The notes under the pieces are model-generated. The model was given only the letters and a program-made list of their open reading frames with translations, did no database searches and was not told where the DNA came from. The translations under genes were made by a program, and so were the position numbers. Below are positions 24,319-34,121 of a DNA stretch of 64,000 bases, piece after piece (the first letter of the stretch is position 1; every line of letters starts with the position of its first letter). Source of the stretch: Thozetella sp. PMI_491 (Eukaryota > Ascomycota > Sordariomycetes > Chaetosphaeriales > Chaetosphaeriaceae); NCBI GenBank assembly GCA_021432635.1, contig MU270016.1, forward strand, positions 1,445,905-1,509,904, read 5' to 3'.

Positions 24319-26017
24319 CCCCCTCAGGGCATCTACATCTGAAAATCTCCCCGTAATTTCTCCACAACATGGCCTCGACTTGGGTTACATTGCATACAAT
24401 AGAGGCATATTATGATCCTAGGAAGCGGATTTCGAACGTAAACGGCAGTTTGTGCCTCCCCACAGCGGACTATTTGTTTACGTAGGCTTTAGGTAGTAGA
24501 TTGGGAGTCCGTGCCAGTACCATGAATAGTAAAATAGCTCGTGTCTCTAAGGAGCAGCTTATAACTCCATGTATCAGGATGTGAGTCCGAGCGCCTGGTG
24601 GGGAGTCCTAGCATTAAGGTGTGCCTCGAAGCAGTGTTGTGCGTGTCTAGCGGCAGGTTGTGAGTTCACGTGTATTCTATAATTATATTTCGCACAATTG
24701 TGTAAATATTTGCAAGCGTTCAAACTTCGGTGACATGGACGTGCAATGTGGCCCAGGCGGCATGCTATATGGCAAATCCTTCTTTGGCACCTGCCGTCAG
24801 ACGCCTGACCCAAGCTATAAGGCAGTGACTTGCCGACTCTGCCCAAAGTCACGGAGCAGAAGTACAGGATGTCTATACATTCGAACGTAATTAATATCCG
24901 ACGGTGTGAGATATAAGCCAATTACAGGTCCGCAATTGAATAATTCTTTTGCAAGTCTAACAGGCGGCCTTTCACACCCGTAGCAACCGTGGCTGTTACT
25001 CCAGGTAAGATTTTTTATGCTTAGCTCCATAGAGCTAATGGAACTTTGCGTGATTCATGCATGTTCTTTCTAACCACTACGGAAGTGGAGCCCAAGGAAG
25101 TTCAGGAATAGTATTACTGAAGAGTACTGGCTTGCGACGGGACTTTGGAAGGTTAAGAAGAGTGAAAGGAGCGTGTCTAACCCTTCAACAACGCCATTCT
25201 GTAGCATCCACATCTCCAAACGTCCCTTGCAGAAAATAATCCTACCAATCGCAGTCATTACCAAACCAAATCATAGTCACCACCGAAATTATCACTACAC
25301 CAATCGTCGTAGAAGCCACCGTATTATATTAATCGGGGTGACATCGAACGTCTTGATGGATGCAGACGTCCAGTAATATACCAACCCATCTCAAGTTAAA
25401 TGGCGGTCCTAAACACAGACTAGGAAGGAGTGCCCATGATGCGGCACCTGCTTGAGGACCCATTCGATCACATCCGCTTCTCTCGGTTCTCTGTACCGCG
25501 CCCATAAATGCCAATACTACATGAGCTCATCGTAATATTGTACGAATAAACCAATCGGATTCCAATGCAGCCAGCCATAGGTTTAGCTTTGGGGGCACAG
25601 ATGCTTAGCCGCACTCCGACGGCCGACATAGCCGACATAGCTTATGATCGAACTTATCGAAGGATTGTGGGTCAGCCCTATGCCCCTCTATGCAATAGGG
25701 AACAGAAAGTCTTCTACGTCAATGTTCCATCCACCATCGCCACGCTAGCAGGAGAGGCGGTTGAAGTTATGGTTACACTGCATAACTATATGTATTTACA
25801 TGAAATATGTAAAATTAGGTGCCCGGGAAGTCAAAGTCCAATCATCAAGCAACTTGCCCCCTCGAAAACAGCGGCTGGACATCTGCCTACCCTGTCCTGT
25901 TCCACCTCGGCCAAACATTTCGAAAGTTCCTGCACCGCCCAAAAGGACCCTTACCCGCAGCGAGTGCCCATTTTCATTGCACTATAGGGCAGGCATTCAT
26001 CTAGGATAGTTAATACT

Positions 26018-26150
26018 AATATTGGAGCTTCCTAATGTAGTATGTGAACTGTCAGGTGGTCCCTGCTTCGCCTCGCCGTGCCGTATAATATGGAAGCTTC
26101 CGAATGTGGCATCAGAACTCTCGGTTGGTCCATTCTTCGCCCCGCCATCC
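26018..26150. repeat. tandem duplication, two ~64-base units
   Basis: Units 26018-26082 and 26087-26150 align along their length (AATATTGGAGCTTCCTAATG against AATATGGAAGCTTCCGAATG, then GAACTGTCAGGTGGTCC against GAACTCTCGGTTGGTCC, then CTTCGCCTCGCC against CTTCGCCCCGCC). Many differences are transitions. Confidence 0.65.
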
Positions 26151-26515
26151 ATAGAAAGCATTCCGAGGGTCATCTAAAGTAATAACGTGGTGGTTGATTA
26201 TGGGAATCATTGCGTGTTGAATGGACGAATCTTGACTGTCGCCGTTCACTATTACATGGATCCAGTGCTAGACACGGCGTTTGTCGGCGCGTTTACAGTG
26301 AACGCCAGCGATTTTCAGGCCATTCGTCAGGGACAGTGTTATACTCGCAACTTATGTCCATATGTGTAGGCAGTGAGCTCGGCGATAATTTTAGTCAAAA
26401 TAAATGCAGCTTCAAACCTGTCTTCATTCATGAGCGACCCTAGCCCTTAATTCTACCAGTACTCCACCCAGCGAATTCAGAATCTTGAATCTGAATATTC
26501 GCCTAGACCAATCTC

Positions 26516-27586
26516 CTACACGATATGTGAGCCTAGCTTCTGTGCGTGCTGTTTCCGCGTATCCGGGTTTTCTACATCCCGACCCATGGTCCATTCTCTT
26601 ATCGTTTGATAGTCCCTACATGTATGTACCGTCCGGAACTCGGGCATGAATCCGCCTGGGCCTCGGTTTTCGTCGTGGATAGTAGGAATGGGCGTCATGT
26701 CTCCATGACACATTACTGATAGCCTGAGCGCGTCGAGACAATGCTCTACACCGACTCGTCATTAGCCTAGGTCCTATGATAGCTAGCTTTGTTCTTTTTA
26801 CCGATATGGACCTTGGCCGGCCCTCTCGGTCCAAGGTCGTAATAATCAGGTGCCATGAACTTGCGAATCATATTGACGCAGTGGAGATCATGAACTACAG
26901 TTATACTTTCTCTTCAAATTAGAATCTGAGAAACGCCTTGGGCTTTCTGGACTCCGAAGCTGGTACTCACGCAGATATATAGAGTCCAGTCTCTTCATGT
27001 AACCAGAGGTCTCCATCAAGAGTCTTTGCTTCCTCCGGCGTAACAAACACTGAATGAGCTAGCAATAATGTCAGCATATTTTGAATACCTAACGAGAAAC
27101 TAGCTTACCTCCAATTAATGCTTCCCAGGCGGCATCAATCTCCGGGTTCGGATCGCCAACGTACGGCGGGTACGTGTATGGACGGTACAACACATGGCTG
27201 TCATTGAACTTTAATGTAGCATCAAATAGCATGGGCTTCAACTGTAATTTGATCTCTTTCTTCGCAGTTACTATGTGTCGTCAGTAAAATACCGTTTCTT
27301 TTTACACTATGGTTAGACTCAACTCACCGAAGTCGCTATCGCTCCAGGATGCCATCGTAGTGGATGTTGGTGGAGGCCTCAAGACGAAAGCTGCAACTAT
27401 CACTAGTGACATGAGAGTCACAAGCCACGGCAGCGCCATCAACCAGGTCGGACGAGGTCGCGGGTGACACAGATGGCATGGAAGCTTCTCCTTCTCGTCT
27501 TTGATCGACCCTTTGTGGTATTCTGAGAGTAATCCATCTTGCAACTCGGAGCAGGTGTCCGTACTGAAACGATTTTGCTCGGCCAT
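26516..27586 (-). CDS. UstYa-family (DUF3328) oxidase-like protein A
   Basis: Member of the UstYa family, membrane-anchored proteins that catalyse oxidative cyclisation of fungal RiPPs. Start MAEQNRFSTDTC (27586; an upstream in-frame ATG exists at 27781). One transmembrane segment (LMALPWLVTLMSLVIVAAFVL). After an intron at 27327 comes KLQLKPMLFDATLKF...YPPYVGDPNPEIDAAWEALIG, the family's WxxL block, then FVTPEEA. Both copper/iron-type HxxHC motifs can be reconstructed: HDLHC (in ITVVHDLHC, about 26890) and HIEHC, the latter created by splicing VHI (donor about 26801) to EHCLDALRLSVMCHGD (acceptor about 26748). The tail HTCRDYQTIREW is typical. About five exons, stop at 26516-26518. It appears intact and is the most complete of the three paralogues in the window. 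Confidence 0.88.
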
Positions 27587-28925
27587 AGCTAATAGTATGA
27601 TTTTGCTGGACAGGAAGAAGCCGTTCAGCAAGTGAGAAGGTGGAAATTTGCTAGGCTTTCGTGTGTGGTCGATGACCATACCTCTCTCGAAGGCGTCCTT
27701 GGGATTCCCTCGATATCGGGGGATTTCAGTCACGGCTTGAGAAGGAATTAGTCTCCGGATGACGGCTGTAGGATGGTCCACTCAATCAGGCCTTTAATGC
27801 GTGATGCGTTGACGGGAAATGCCGGACAACGTCAAAATAGATTTTCATAAACGAGCATACCGCAGAAGCCGCAAGATATCGCAGGAATTCCAGCTAGCCG
27901 TCCGTGTGCCATCTCACTACATTCGTCTACAGCCAGTACTACATCTCTAGTAAATAAACCTTGCGATCCGCCTAACATTGTGCCATCTCACTACATTCAT
28001 ACAGCAGCCGGCACTAATACATCTTTGCCGAGCTTGCTTTAGGAGCTGCCTAATGTGCGTCTTGTGCCATGTCAATACATTCATTCACAGTCAGTGTCAC
28101 ACGCTTACTAGGCTCGGAACAAACTGATTCTGTTATAGCCACGGTGGGTATAATGGACAGCTAAATGATTGACATGTATTGTAAGGATATGTGAAGTTCG
28201 GTTCAATGACGCGAGGACTGGTCGGTTAAAAAATCCCAAGCAGTCTTCTCCGAGATACTGCCCCACTTAAGTGTAACATACGCCATAATGGCGTATTTTT
28301 TGTCATTCACTTTATGACTGGAGAATATACCTGAGAACACATGCCTCTACTCGTATCCAGTTGGTGTTAACAGAATTGCTGCATAGGTCTTATGTAGGTT
28401 TAACTACGGTGTCGGCTGTCTGTACTTGCTGACCAACGCACCCGCGCCGCCATTTCAGTTGCATTCGACTAACCGTAAACGACAGTATGTCCGGACAACT
28501 GTCCCTATGCCGCGTAAGCTTCTGTAAAAGGGTGTGCAGCGGTCTATTCTAAGTGGATTAGTTGTGTAGACGTACGTTCTGGATTTTTACCAAATTTAGG
28601 TCTGTTATCGCTATTGGACATTCTGGACGCTTAGACTACGTGTTTCACGTTTACGGTCTCAGTAGGCGTTCGGACCTTTTCGCATATGTCTGGGCACTTC
28701 AATAATATCATCATCATGGCTGACGTCAAATGCTGGAAGGGACGAAATCGGAATGGCACTGACGAGCCCCGTAAATATTATCTTCTAACTGCAAGGCTAC
28801 AATAATCGACAAGCAATCCATAACTAAACAATTTACTAGCTGCAAATGCCAACTTGTTCCAAGCACGTGAAGACGGATGATGATCCATCATCCAGATGGC
28901 AATGCCTTGTGTCAAAGGCCGAGAT
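27587..28925. other. intergenic, upstream of UstYa-A
   Basis: No gene. Carries the three-unit repeat at 27906-28105. The rest is unremarkable AT-rich DNA. Confidence 0.5.
27906..28105. repeat. three-copy direct repeat upstream of UstYa-A
   Basis: Units begin at 27906, 27980 and 28064, each starting GTGCCATSTCAMTACATTC and continuing with an ACAGYCRGY core; spacing is 74 and 84 bases. Bases just before the units are also related (CCTAA-type). It could be an expanded local duplication or a regulatory array. Confidence 0.65.
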
Positions 28926-30115
28926 TCACTGGTGCTCTAGGAGATACTGCATACTTTTGTCCAAAGAACCGAACCGAGCATGCATCCAATCCTGAATCTG
29001 GCCAAAATTCCTGCAGGTATGAGGGACATCTGAGTAAGCATAGCTTTTATCGCCCCAACGTGTAGCGGCATGGTACTTGACCGGTATGGGGGAGATATCG
29101 CCAGCGCACATAATGTACTGTCTCACTTGTTCAACACAATGGCCTTCGCGTGCTATGTCAGCCCTAAAGTCTGGGTTGTCTGAGGTGATCATGTAAAAGA
29201 TAACTCTTACCGGTGTGCATTCTAGCGACCGGGTTCGTGGTTGGTGGGTAAACCTCTGGGTACATCAATTTGCGGAGAACGTCCTATCAGGTGAGAAAAT
29301 TGTCCTACTTTTCTCGAGAATAGTGATTACTTACCACGCAATGAAGTGTATGGAACATGTCAATTCTGACCATGTCCAGTCAGTGATGTGCTTCAAAACC
29401 AAAGATGGTGTCTGGATGACTAACCCAACCTCGTAGCCTTCGACCTGGGGGTTATAGAGCTCATCCAGGCCATAATGGAATGCATTCATGGCCTCTTCCT
29501 CAGAAACCGGAAAATAATCCCCTGAATTAAGTTAGACCGTGTTTTCCATGAACCTCTTGGGATGTACTCAAGGGCGTATCAAGGCTCTCGGGGTGCATAC
29601 CAAAAGTCAATTCTTCCCAAGCTCTATCAACCTCGGGACCGGCGCCACTGTAATTCACGGGGCCGGGATGCGGGATGTACAAGTTCCCGTGGCGATCTAT
29701 GTCCAAAGTTCCTGTGAACCAGACTTCATGGACTGAGATGCTTGATGTCATCGGTCCTGTAGCAAGCTGTCAATGCCAACTTCAACCAAATGATAGGGAG
29801 TAGAAACTTACCAAAATCGGTGGAGAAGCCTCGGTCAAAAGAGCCCTTGGAATCTGAACGGCTGGCCTTGAGCTGTACATAGAGAAAGATGCTGGTGCAG
29901 CCAAAGAACAATGAGAGCATCCAAGGTAGTAGAGTAATGAAGCTGTAAGCAACCCTCCGAGGCAAGCTATTGGCAGGACGACCGGGCGAGGAAGCCTCTT
30001 TGATGAAAGATTCGTTTTCATCGTCAGACGACGAAAGGGTATAAGTATATCGGCTGGAGGGACTAATCCATCTTTCATATGCCGTACGAATACTGAGTAG
30101 CTTGAGGTTGAACAT
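28926..30115 (-). CDS. UstYa-family (DUF3328) protein B
   Basis: Start MFNLKLLSIRTAYERW (30115); transmembrane segment FITLLPWMLSLFFGCTSIFLYV. About six exons. After intron 1 the family blocks VWFTGTLDIDRHGNLYIPHPG and EVDRAWEELTFGDYFPVSEEEA follow. The first HxxHC motif is HTLHC (in IDMFHTLHCV, about 29360). The second reads REGHC (EGHCVEQVRQYIMCAGD, about 29155): the first His of the motif is Arg. The tail HTCRNFGQIQDWMHARFG is typical; stop at 28926-28928. The promoter is shared head-to-head with the RiPP precursor gene. It is probably expressed, but activity may be altered if the missing His is a metal ligand. Confidence 0.85.
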
Positions 30116-30314
30116 GGCTCAAGATAAACGCTTTACAAGGGTGGAGGGAGGTTACAACGATTTGGAAATGTGAAGGGACCAGCGCTAATAGGAATCAGAA
30201 GTAAAACAGAAGACAGGAAGGACAGCAGCAATAGGAAAGATGGGGGGGGGAGGGGGAGGGGCAGCCATCTCATTGATAACAAAATGTGATTTACCGTAAG
30301 GTTAGTACGTACTT

Positions 30315-30322
30315 CGGTGCCG
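30315..30322. promoter_or_regulatory. CGG-N2-CCG site, candidate Zn2Cys6 target
   Basis: CGGTGCCG, two CGG half-sites in inverted orientation with a 2-base gap. Zn2Cys6 proteins bind such triplets. Chance occurrence is quite possible. Confidence 0.3.
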
Positions 30323-30430
30323 ACGAGGCATTTCGGAGCCCATGTGGGGTAAATATTAGCTCGTTTCGGTGTATGCAATGCTACCCTTCATAAGTTCACA
30401 TATTACATGGAGTGTGGCACTGGTGATGTT

Positions 30431-30465
30431 GACCTGTGAAAGAGCGTTCGACCTGTGACAGAGCG
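30431..30465 (+). promoter_or_regulatory. 16-base direct repeat in the precursor promoter
   Basis: GACCTGTGAAAGAGCG (30431-30446) and GACCTGTGACAGAGCG (30450-30465), 15 of 16 identical, period 19 bases, about 100 bases upstream of the TATA box. Confidence 0.6.
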
Positions 30466-30545
30466 GCGAAGAACTCAGGAAGGCAGAATAGAAAGGTGTG
30501 GACCTATCTGAGCTTTTTTCGAGGTCAGATGGTATGATTCTTGGC

Positions 30546-30552
30546 TATAAAA
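30546..30552 (+). promoter_or_regulatory. TATA box of the precursor gene
   Basis: TATAAAA about 140 bases upstream of the ATG at 30688. Confidence 0.55.
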
Positions 30553-30687
30553 ACCTAATGTTCCCGCGTTACGAATGCTTGCCTTGCGAACTGATTCATA
30601 CGCTCAAAGAAATATCCAAAATCTGCATCTGACCTGCCATCCATCTTGCACCTATTCAAATCATACTCCTCATCAATATTATTCAAG

Positions 30688-31331
30688 ATGAAAGCCACTG
30701 TTATTGTTATCTATCTTTCCGCCCTTGCTGTTGCCGTCCCCTTAAAGGGAGGAAGTGACACTACCGGGGCTTCTTCACTACGTCGATCTGTTGACTCGAC
30801 CCACACCGGACACACGGCCAAAGCCAAGCGCTGGTCTGACGACTTCGGCGCTGCCGATGGTCCTGCTAGCGGCTACGGTGAAGACAAGAAGCGCTGGTCT
30901 GACGACTTTGGCGCTGCCGACGGCCCTGCCAGCGGTTATGGCCAAGACAAGAAGCGCTGGTCTGATGANNNNNNNNNNNNNNNNNNNNNNNNNNNNNNNN
31001 NNNNNNNNNNNNNNNNNNNNNNNNNNNNNNNNNNNNNNNNNNNGGCCCTGCCAGCGGTTATGGCCAAGACAAGAAGCGCTGGTCTGATGACTTTGGCGCT
31101 GCCGATGGCCCTGCCAGCGGTTATGGCCAGGACAAGAAGCGCTGGTCTGACGATTTTGGTGCTGCCGACGGCCCTGCTAGCGGTTATGGCCAAGACAAGA
31201 AGCGCTGGTCTGATGACTTTGGCGCCGCCGATGGCCCTGCCAGTGGTTATGGCCAAGACAAGAAGCGCTGGTCAGACGACTTTGGCGCCGCCGATGGCCC
31301 TGCCAGCGGTTATGGCCAAGACAAGCACTAG
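30688..31331 (+). CDS. RiPP precursor with Kex2-flanked tandem repeats (dikaritin/UstA-like)
   Basis: Signal peptide MKATVIVIYLSALAVAVP is followed by a short leader and, from 30826, a 63-base tandem repeat encoding 21 residues: KR-WSDDFGAADGPASGYG-QDK. Copies begin at 30826 and 30889, a third is interrupted by the N run, and after it come the end of one copy and four full copies (to 31325), then His and a stop at 31329-31331. Each copy starts with a Lys-Arg Kex2 site, so each would be released as a peptide holding one Trp, one Phe and one Tyr and no Cys. Copy 1 has E where others have Q. Repeats are nearly identical in protein but differ at synonymous sites. This is the architecture of UstA-type precursors and of Kex2-processed repeat proteins generally; a pheromone-type precursor is the main alternative, but the three UstYa neighbours favour a RiPP. 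The frame after the gap differs from that before it (see the gap entry). Confidence 0.88.
30826..31325 (+). repeat. 63-base coding tandem repeat (precursor cores)
   Basis: At least seven units counting the one split by the gap. Units vary only by a few synonymous changes and one Glu/Gln substitution. Confidence 0.9.
30969..31043. other. assembly gap (75 N) inside the repeat array
   Basis: 75 unknown bases. The reading frame is frame 1 before and frame 0 after, so 75 cannot be the true length if the gene is intact. An in-frame repeat array needs 16 plus a multiple of 63 bases missing here (16, 79, 142 ...); 79 is nearest. Confidence 0.95.
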
Positions 31332-32297
31332 GTGCTGCTCATATGGCTACGGCAATAAGAAGCACAAAAGCGATGACTCGCTGATTTGAGACATCCTTGA
31401 CAGCAAGAATAGGTTATACTAGGTCAAGGGATGAAGTTATGCGATGTCGTGTGATCAGAATGACAGTATACCATGGAACTTGGAATGGGATTCGGGTCAA
31501 TCACTCTCTATGGACTATTACGGATCATTCATTATTAGTCAATATGACAAAACGCTCTTTCCTCCAGCAAACCCTCGTTTTAGACTGTACCAAAGACGTA
31601 GAAGCCAGTTTTGCAATGAGCAAGGCAATTAGCAGCTCCATCCTGTAGTCCCAGCCGGCCAAACATCTATACTATCTACAAACAAGCGTCGATTTATCAT
31701 TGGATACTGCAGGTCGCGTGATATAGCACATAGCGCACCCTCTTAGCGCCAATCCTGCGAAAAGCACGCCAGAGGCTAGGTACCGACACATGCGAAGTAG
31801 AGCGTAAGGCAGACGGCCTCATAGACCTGCCTAATTGGGACTCGTTCTCTTAATCCTGCCCCCACTTATCTCGGTCCTATCTGTAATTAATAATCGTCTT
31901 ATTATAGGGATAGACTATAGATGCTGAGATGCTGTGATGCGGCACGCTGATACTGCGTTACGGCCCAGTCCAGATATGTCTTTGTAAGCTTAGATCATGT
32001 TCGTTTGATACAAGTCATTGCAAAAGCACACCTGGGGCCAGAGACTAGGTGTTGACTCACGTGTAGAAGAGTCCAGGGCAAACGTGCTGAGCCCAAGAGA
32101 GATCTACCTCGGCAAAACTACGACCGCGAGGGGAGCTAGCATTCCACGGCATCTGTCATTGAATATTATCTATTGCAGCAGTCATCAATTTTTATTTTTA
32201 TTTTTATTTTTTTCTAAAGGAAAATCCTTTTCCGTTTCATGTTGCCGGTTCTACTTTATTTGAAGATCACTCTTCGTGCTAGCTGCGTGGGAACAAA
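31332..32297. other. intergenic between precursor and UstYa-C
   Basis: No gene supported. An A/T-rich pyrimidine tract (TTTTTATTTTTATTTTT) lies near 32190-32212, just upstream of UstYa-C. Confidence 0.5.
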
Positions 32298-33267
32298 ATG
32301 GGAGACCGAGTTTCATACGATCAGCAGCACCTAGATGACAATCCGGGAGAACCGTTGCTTCATTCCAACACCCCATTCAAAAGGGCTGACCTTTCAAGCG
32401 CCCAAAGGCCCCTTTATGGCCGCCTAAGAATGGTTTTGAAATGTCTGCTAATATTGACGGTTTGTTTGTGGGCGCTTGTCACCACCGTCGCTGCGGTGGC
32501 AATCCTCAAGAGAAGCATCATATCAGCTCCACAATCTTATGACGATCGACTGCATATTGCAGAAGATTTCACCGCGAATATTCCAAAATGTTGGTAGTCC
32601 GCCAACCTACCAGTGCAGACCTGCTAAGTTTCACGACAGTCCAAACAAAACTGATTACTCTTGATGTTATGGAATCTGGATATCTTCCTAACCCGTCCAA
32701 TGCGACGGCGGAGGAGAATTGGAACTCAGATAAGCTGTGGTCCGATTTAATGCCAGGTAAGTCAGTCTGAAATCGTCGTCAGCAAGCAAGACTATGCCCC
32801 GTCTAAGAAGCGTTATACAGTGGGCAACGGCTTCGTCGTTGCTACTCAGGGGCCTGAGCAGCTTCCAGAAGCTCAGTGGGTCCCACAACTGCAGGAGAAT
32901 CTATATCAAATCGCCGTATATCATCAGATCTATTGTCTTGTAAGTAGGCCGAAAAAGTTCAAGGTTTCGTACTCGTCGGAATATGCTGATCCAGCAGACC
33001 ACAATCTTGATGGCCTACAATCAAACTGTGCAAGGCTATCCGCAGGAATGGGCTCCTATCGCGCAGTGCTTTAACTACCTACGAGAGTCTCTGATGTGTC
33101 ATGCAGACACGACTCTCGAAGGAAAGGATGATGATCCGACAACCTATCGAGTGTGCAAAGATTATGGTGAAATCCGAGATTGGGCACAAGCTCATCGTCA
33201 AAAACCGAAAAAGATACCACAATCTCGGGCCAGGTTGGCAGGATACCACCAAGAGGGTCGTCCCTAG
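32298..33267 (+). CDS. UstYa-family protein C, with degenerate HxxHC motifs
   Basis: Start MGDRVSYDQQHLDDNPGE (32298); transmembrane segment CLLILTVCLWALVTTVAAVAIL. A 50-nt intron (32590-32639) joins ANIPK to FQTKLITLDVM; a second (about 32757-32819) joins WSDLMP to VGNGFVVATQGPEQLP, and a third (about 32941-32998) joins YHQIYCL to TTILMAYNQTVQG. The family layout is therefore complete, ending REIRDW-type VCKDYGEIRDWAQAHR, stop at 33265-33267. But the two active-site motifs read HQIYC (His to Tyr, a CAT-to-TAT-type change) and PIAQC where family members have HxxHC. It belongs to the UstYb/CctO-like branch by its IPKF and LMPVG blocks. It may be a non-catalytic partner or a decaying copy. Confidence 0.82.
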
Positions 33268-34121
33268 ACAACCTAGCGATAGTTTAGTGGCTCAAGGCTA
33301 TATAGTTCACAAGCAAACATCGTACCGCGAAGTTGAGAGATACAAAACAGCCACTATGCCCAGCTTCTCCAAAACTTAGGGTGTTAAAATTGAGACATAT
33401 CTTATAAGGTTAAATTTAGTACCTGCGCTAGATTCCTAATTTCGTAGTACTTCATATAGTGTGCGAAGAAATCTTGACGAGGAATGCAGACATGCCTCGT
33501 GCCTATAATGGTTCTACCTCAGGAGCCATCAGTCCAAGTCTTCTGTAATGTAGACCTTGATGGATAAATACATAAAAATGGTGATACTCTGTGAACTTTG
33601 GCGAATTCTTTGCCTCTCCTTCTTTGCATCATCTCTCGCGCTTGCTCTTACTGCCTTGCTCGATCGCTCGTAATTACTTGCAACTCTACCTAGTCCCATA
33701 CAAGATGGCTGCCTGCTATTCTTCCACCGCTGCTGAAACGATCGACTCTGGCACGTCACAGAGGGATCAAAGCAGTCCAGGGCCCGCAAAACACGCAAGG
33801 TCCTGGCCCGAGCGCACGGCATCAATCTTGCCCTCATTTTGGGGGGGCCCTCGGAGGTGTGGGCCAAAAGTACCTTACCTAGACGAATGCGCCAATTGTC
33901 GGGTTACAATACGCGGCAACCCTGAGGCCCAGCCGTGTTGCCGCAGGCGACCATGTCGCAGGTTCAGCAAGGGGCTTGCGTGCCTAATAGCCGGCGTTAA
34001 CGTGGGGTTCTCTCGCATCTCCCTTCCAGGAGGCTTAGTCGTACATACAAGAAATTCATCCCAAAACAAAGACTCTCTTAGTTGGGGAGAGAGGCTGCGC
34101 CTTTGTCCCGTCTGCGTCATC
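33268..34121. other. intergenic, 5' of ABC transporter
   Basis: An open frame runs from 33591 in phase with the transporter, but its product (Arg/Ser-rich, no membrane segment) does not look like the conserved N-terminus. I treat it as leader DNA. Confidence 0.5.

Larger units (their letters stand above)
22545..26515. other. Gene-poor, decayed 4 kb stretch
   Basis: No gene could be supported on either strand. Open frames are short and lack domains. Two local tandem duplications (24211-24318 and 26018-26150) are listed separately. Confidence 0.5.
30116..30687. promoter_or_regulatory. Bidirectional promoter, UstYa-B / RiPP precursor
   Basis: A 572-base intergenic region between divergent genes. 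It holds a G-rich/C-rich tract near 30240, the inverted CGG-type site at 30315-30322, the 16-base direct repeat at 30431-30465 and a TATA box at 30546. Confidence 0.6.

Noticed and set aside
30755-31256. Long overlapping frames in the precursor repeat (both strands)
   Set aside because: A 63-base tandem repeat is divisible by three, so all its stop-free frames stay open; only the frame with signal peptide and Kex2 sites makes biological sense.
30688-31331. Alpha-type mating pheromone precursor
   Set aside because: Kex2-flanked repeats fit, but the 19-residue acidic core without Cys and the three adjacent UstYa genes fit a RiPP better. Kept as an alternative.
33591-34121. N-terminal extension of the ABC transporter
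   Set aside because: In frame, but it has no membrane segment or family resemblance; the conserved N-terminus begins at 34122.
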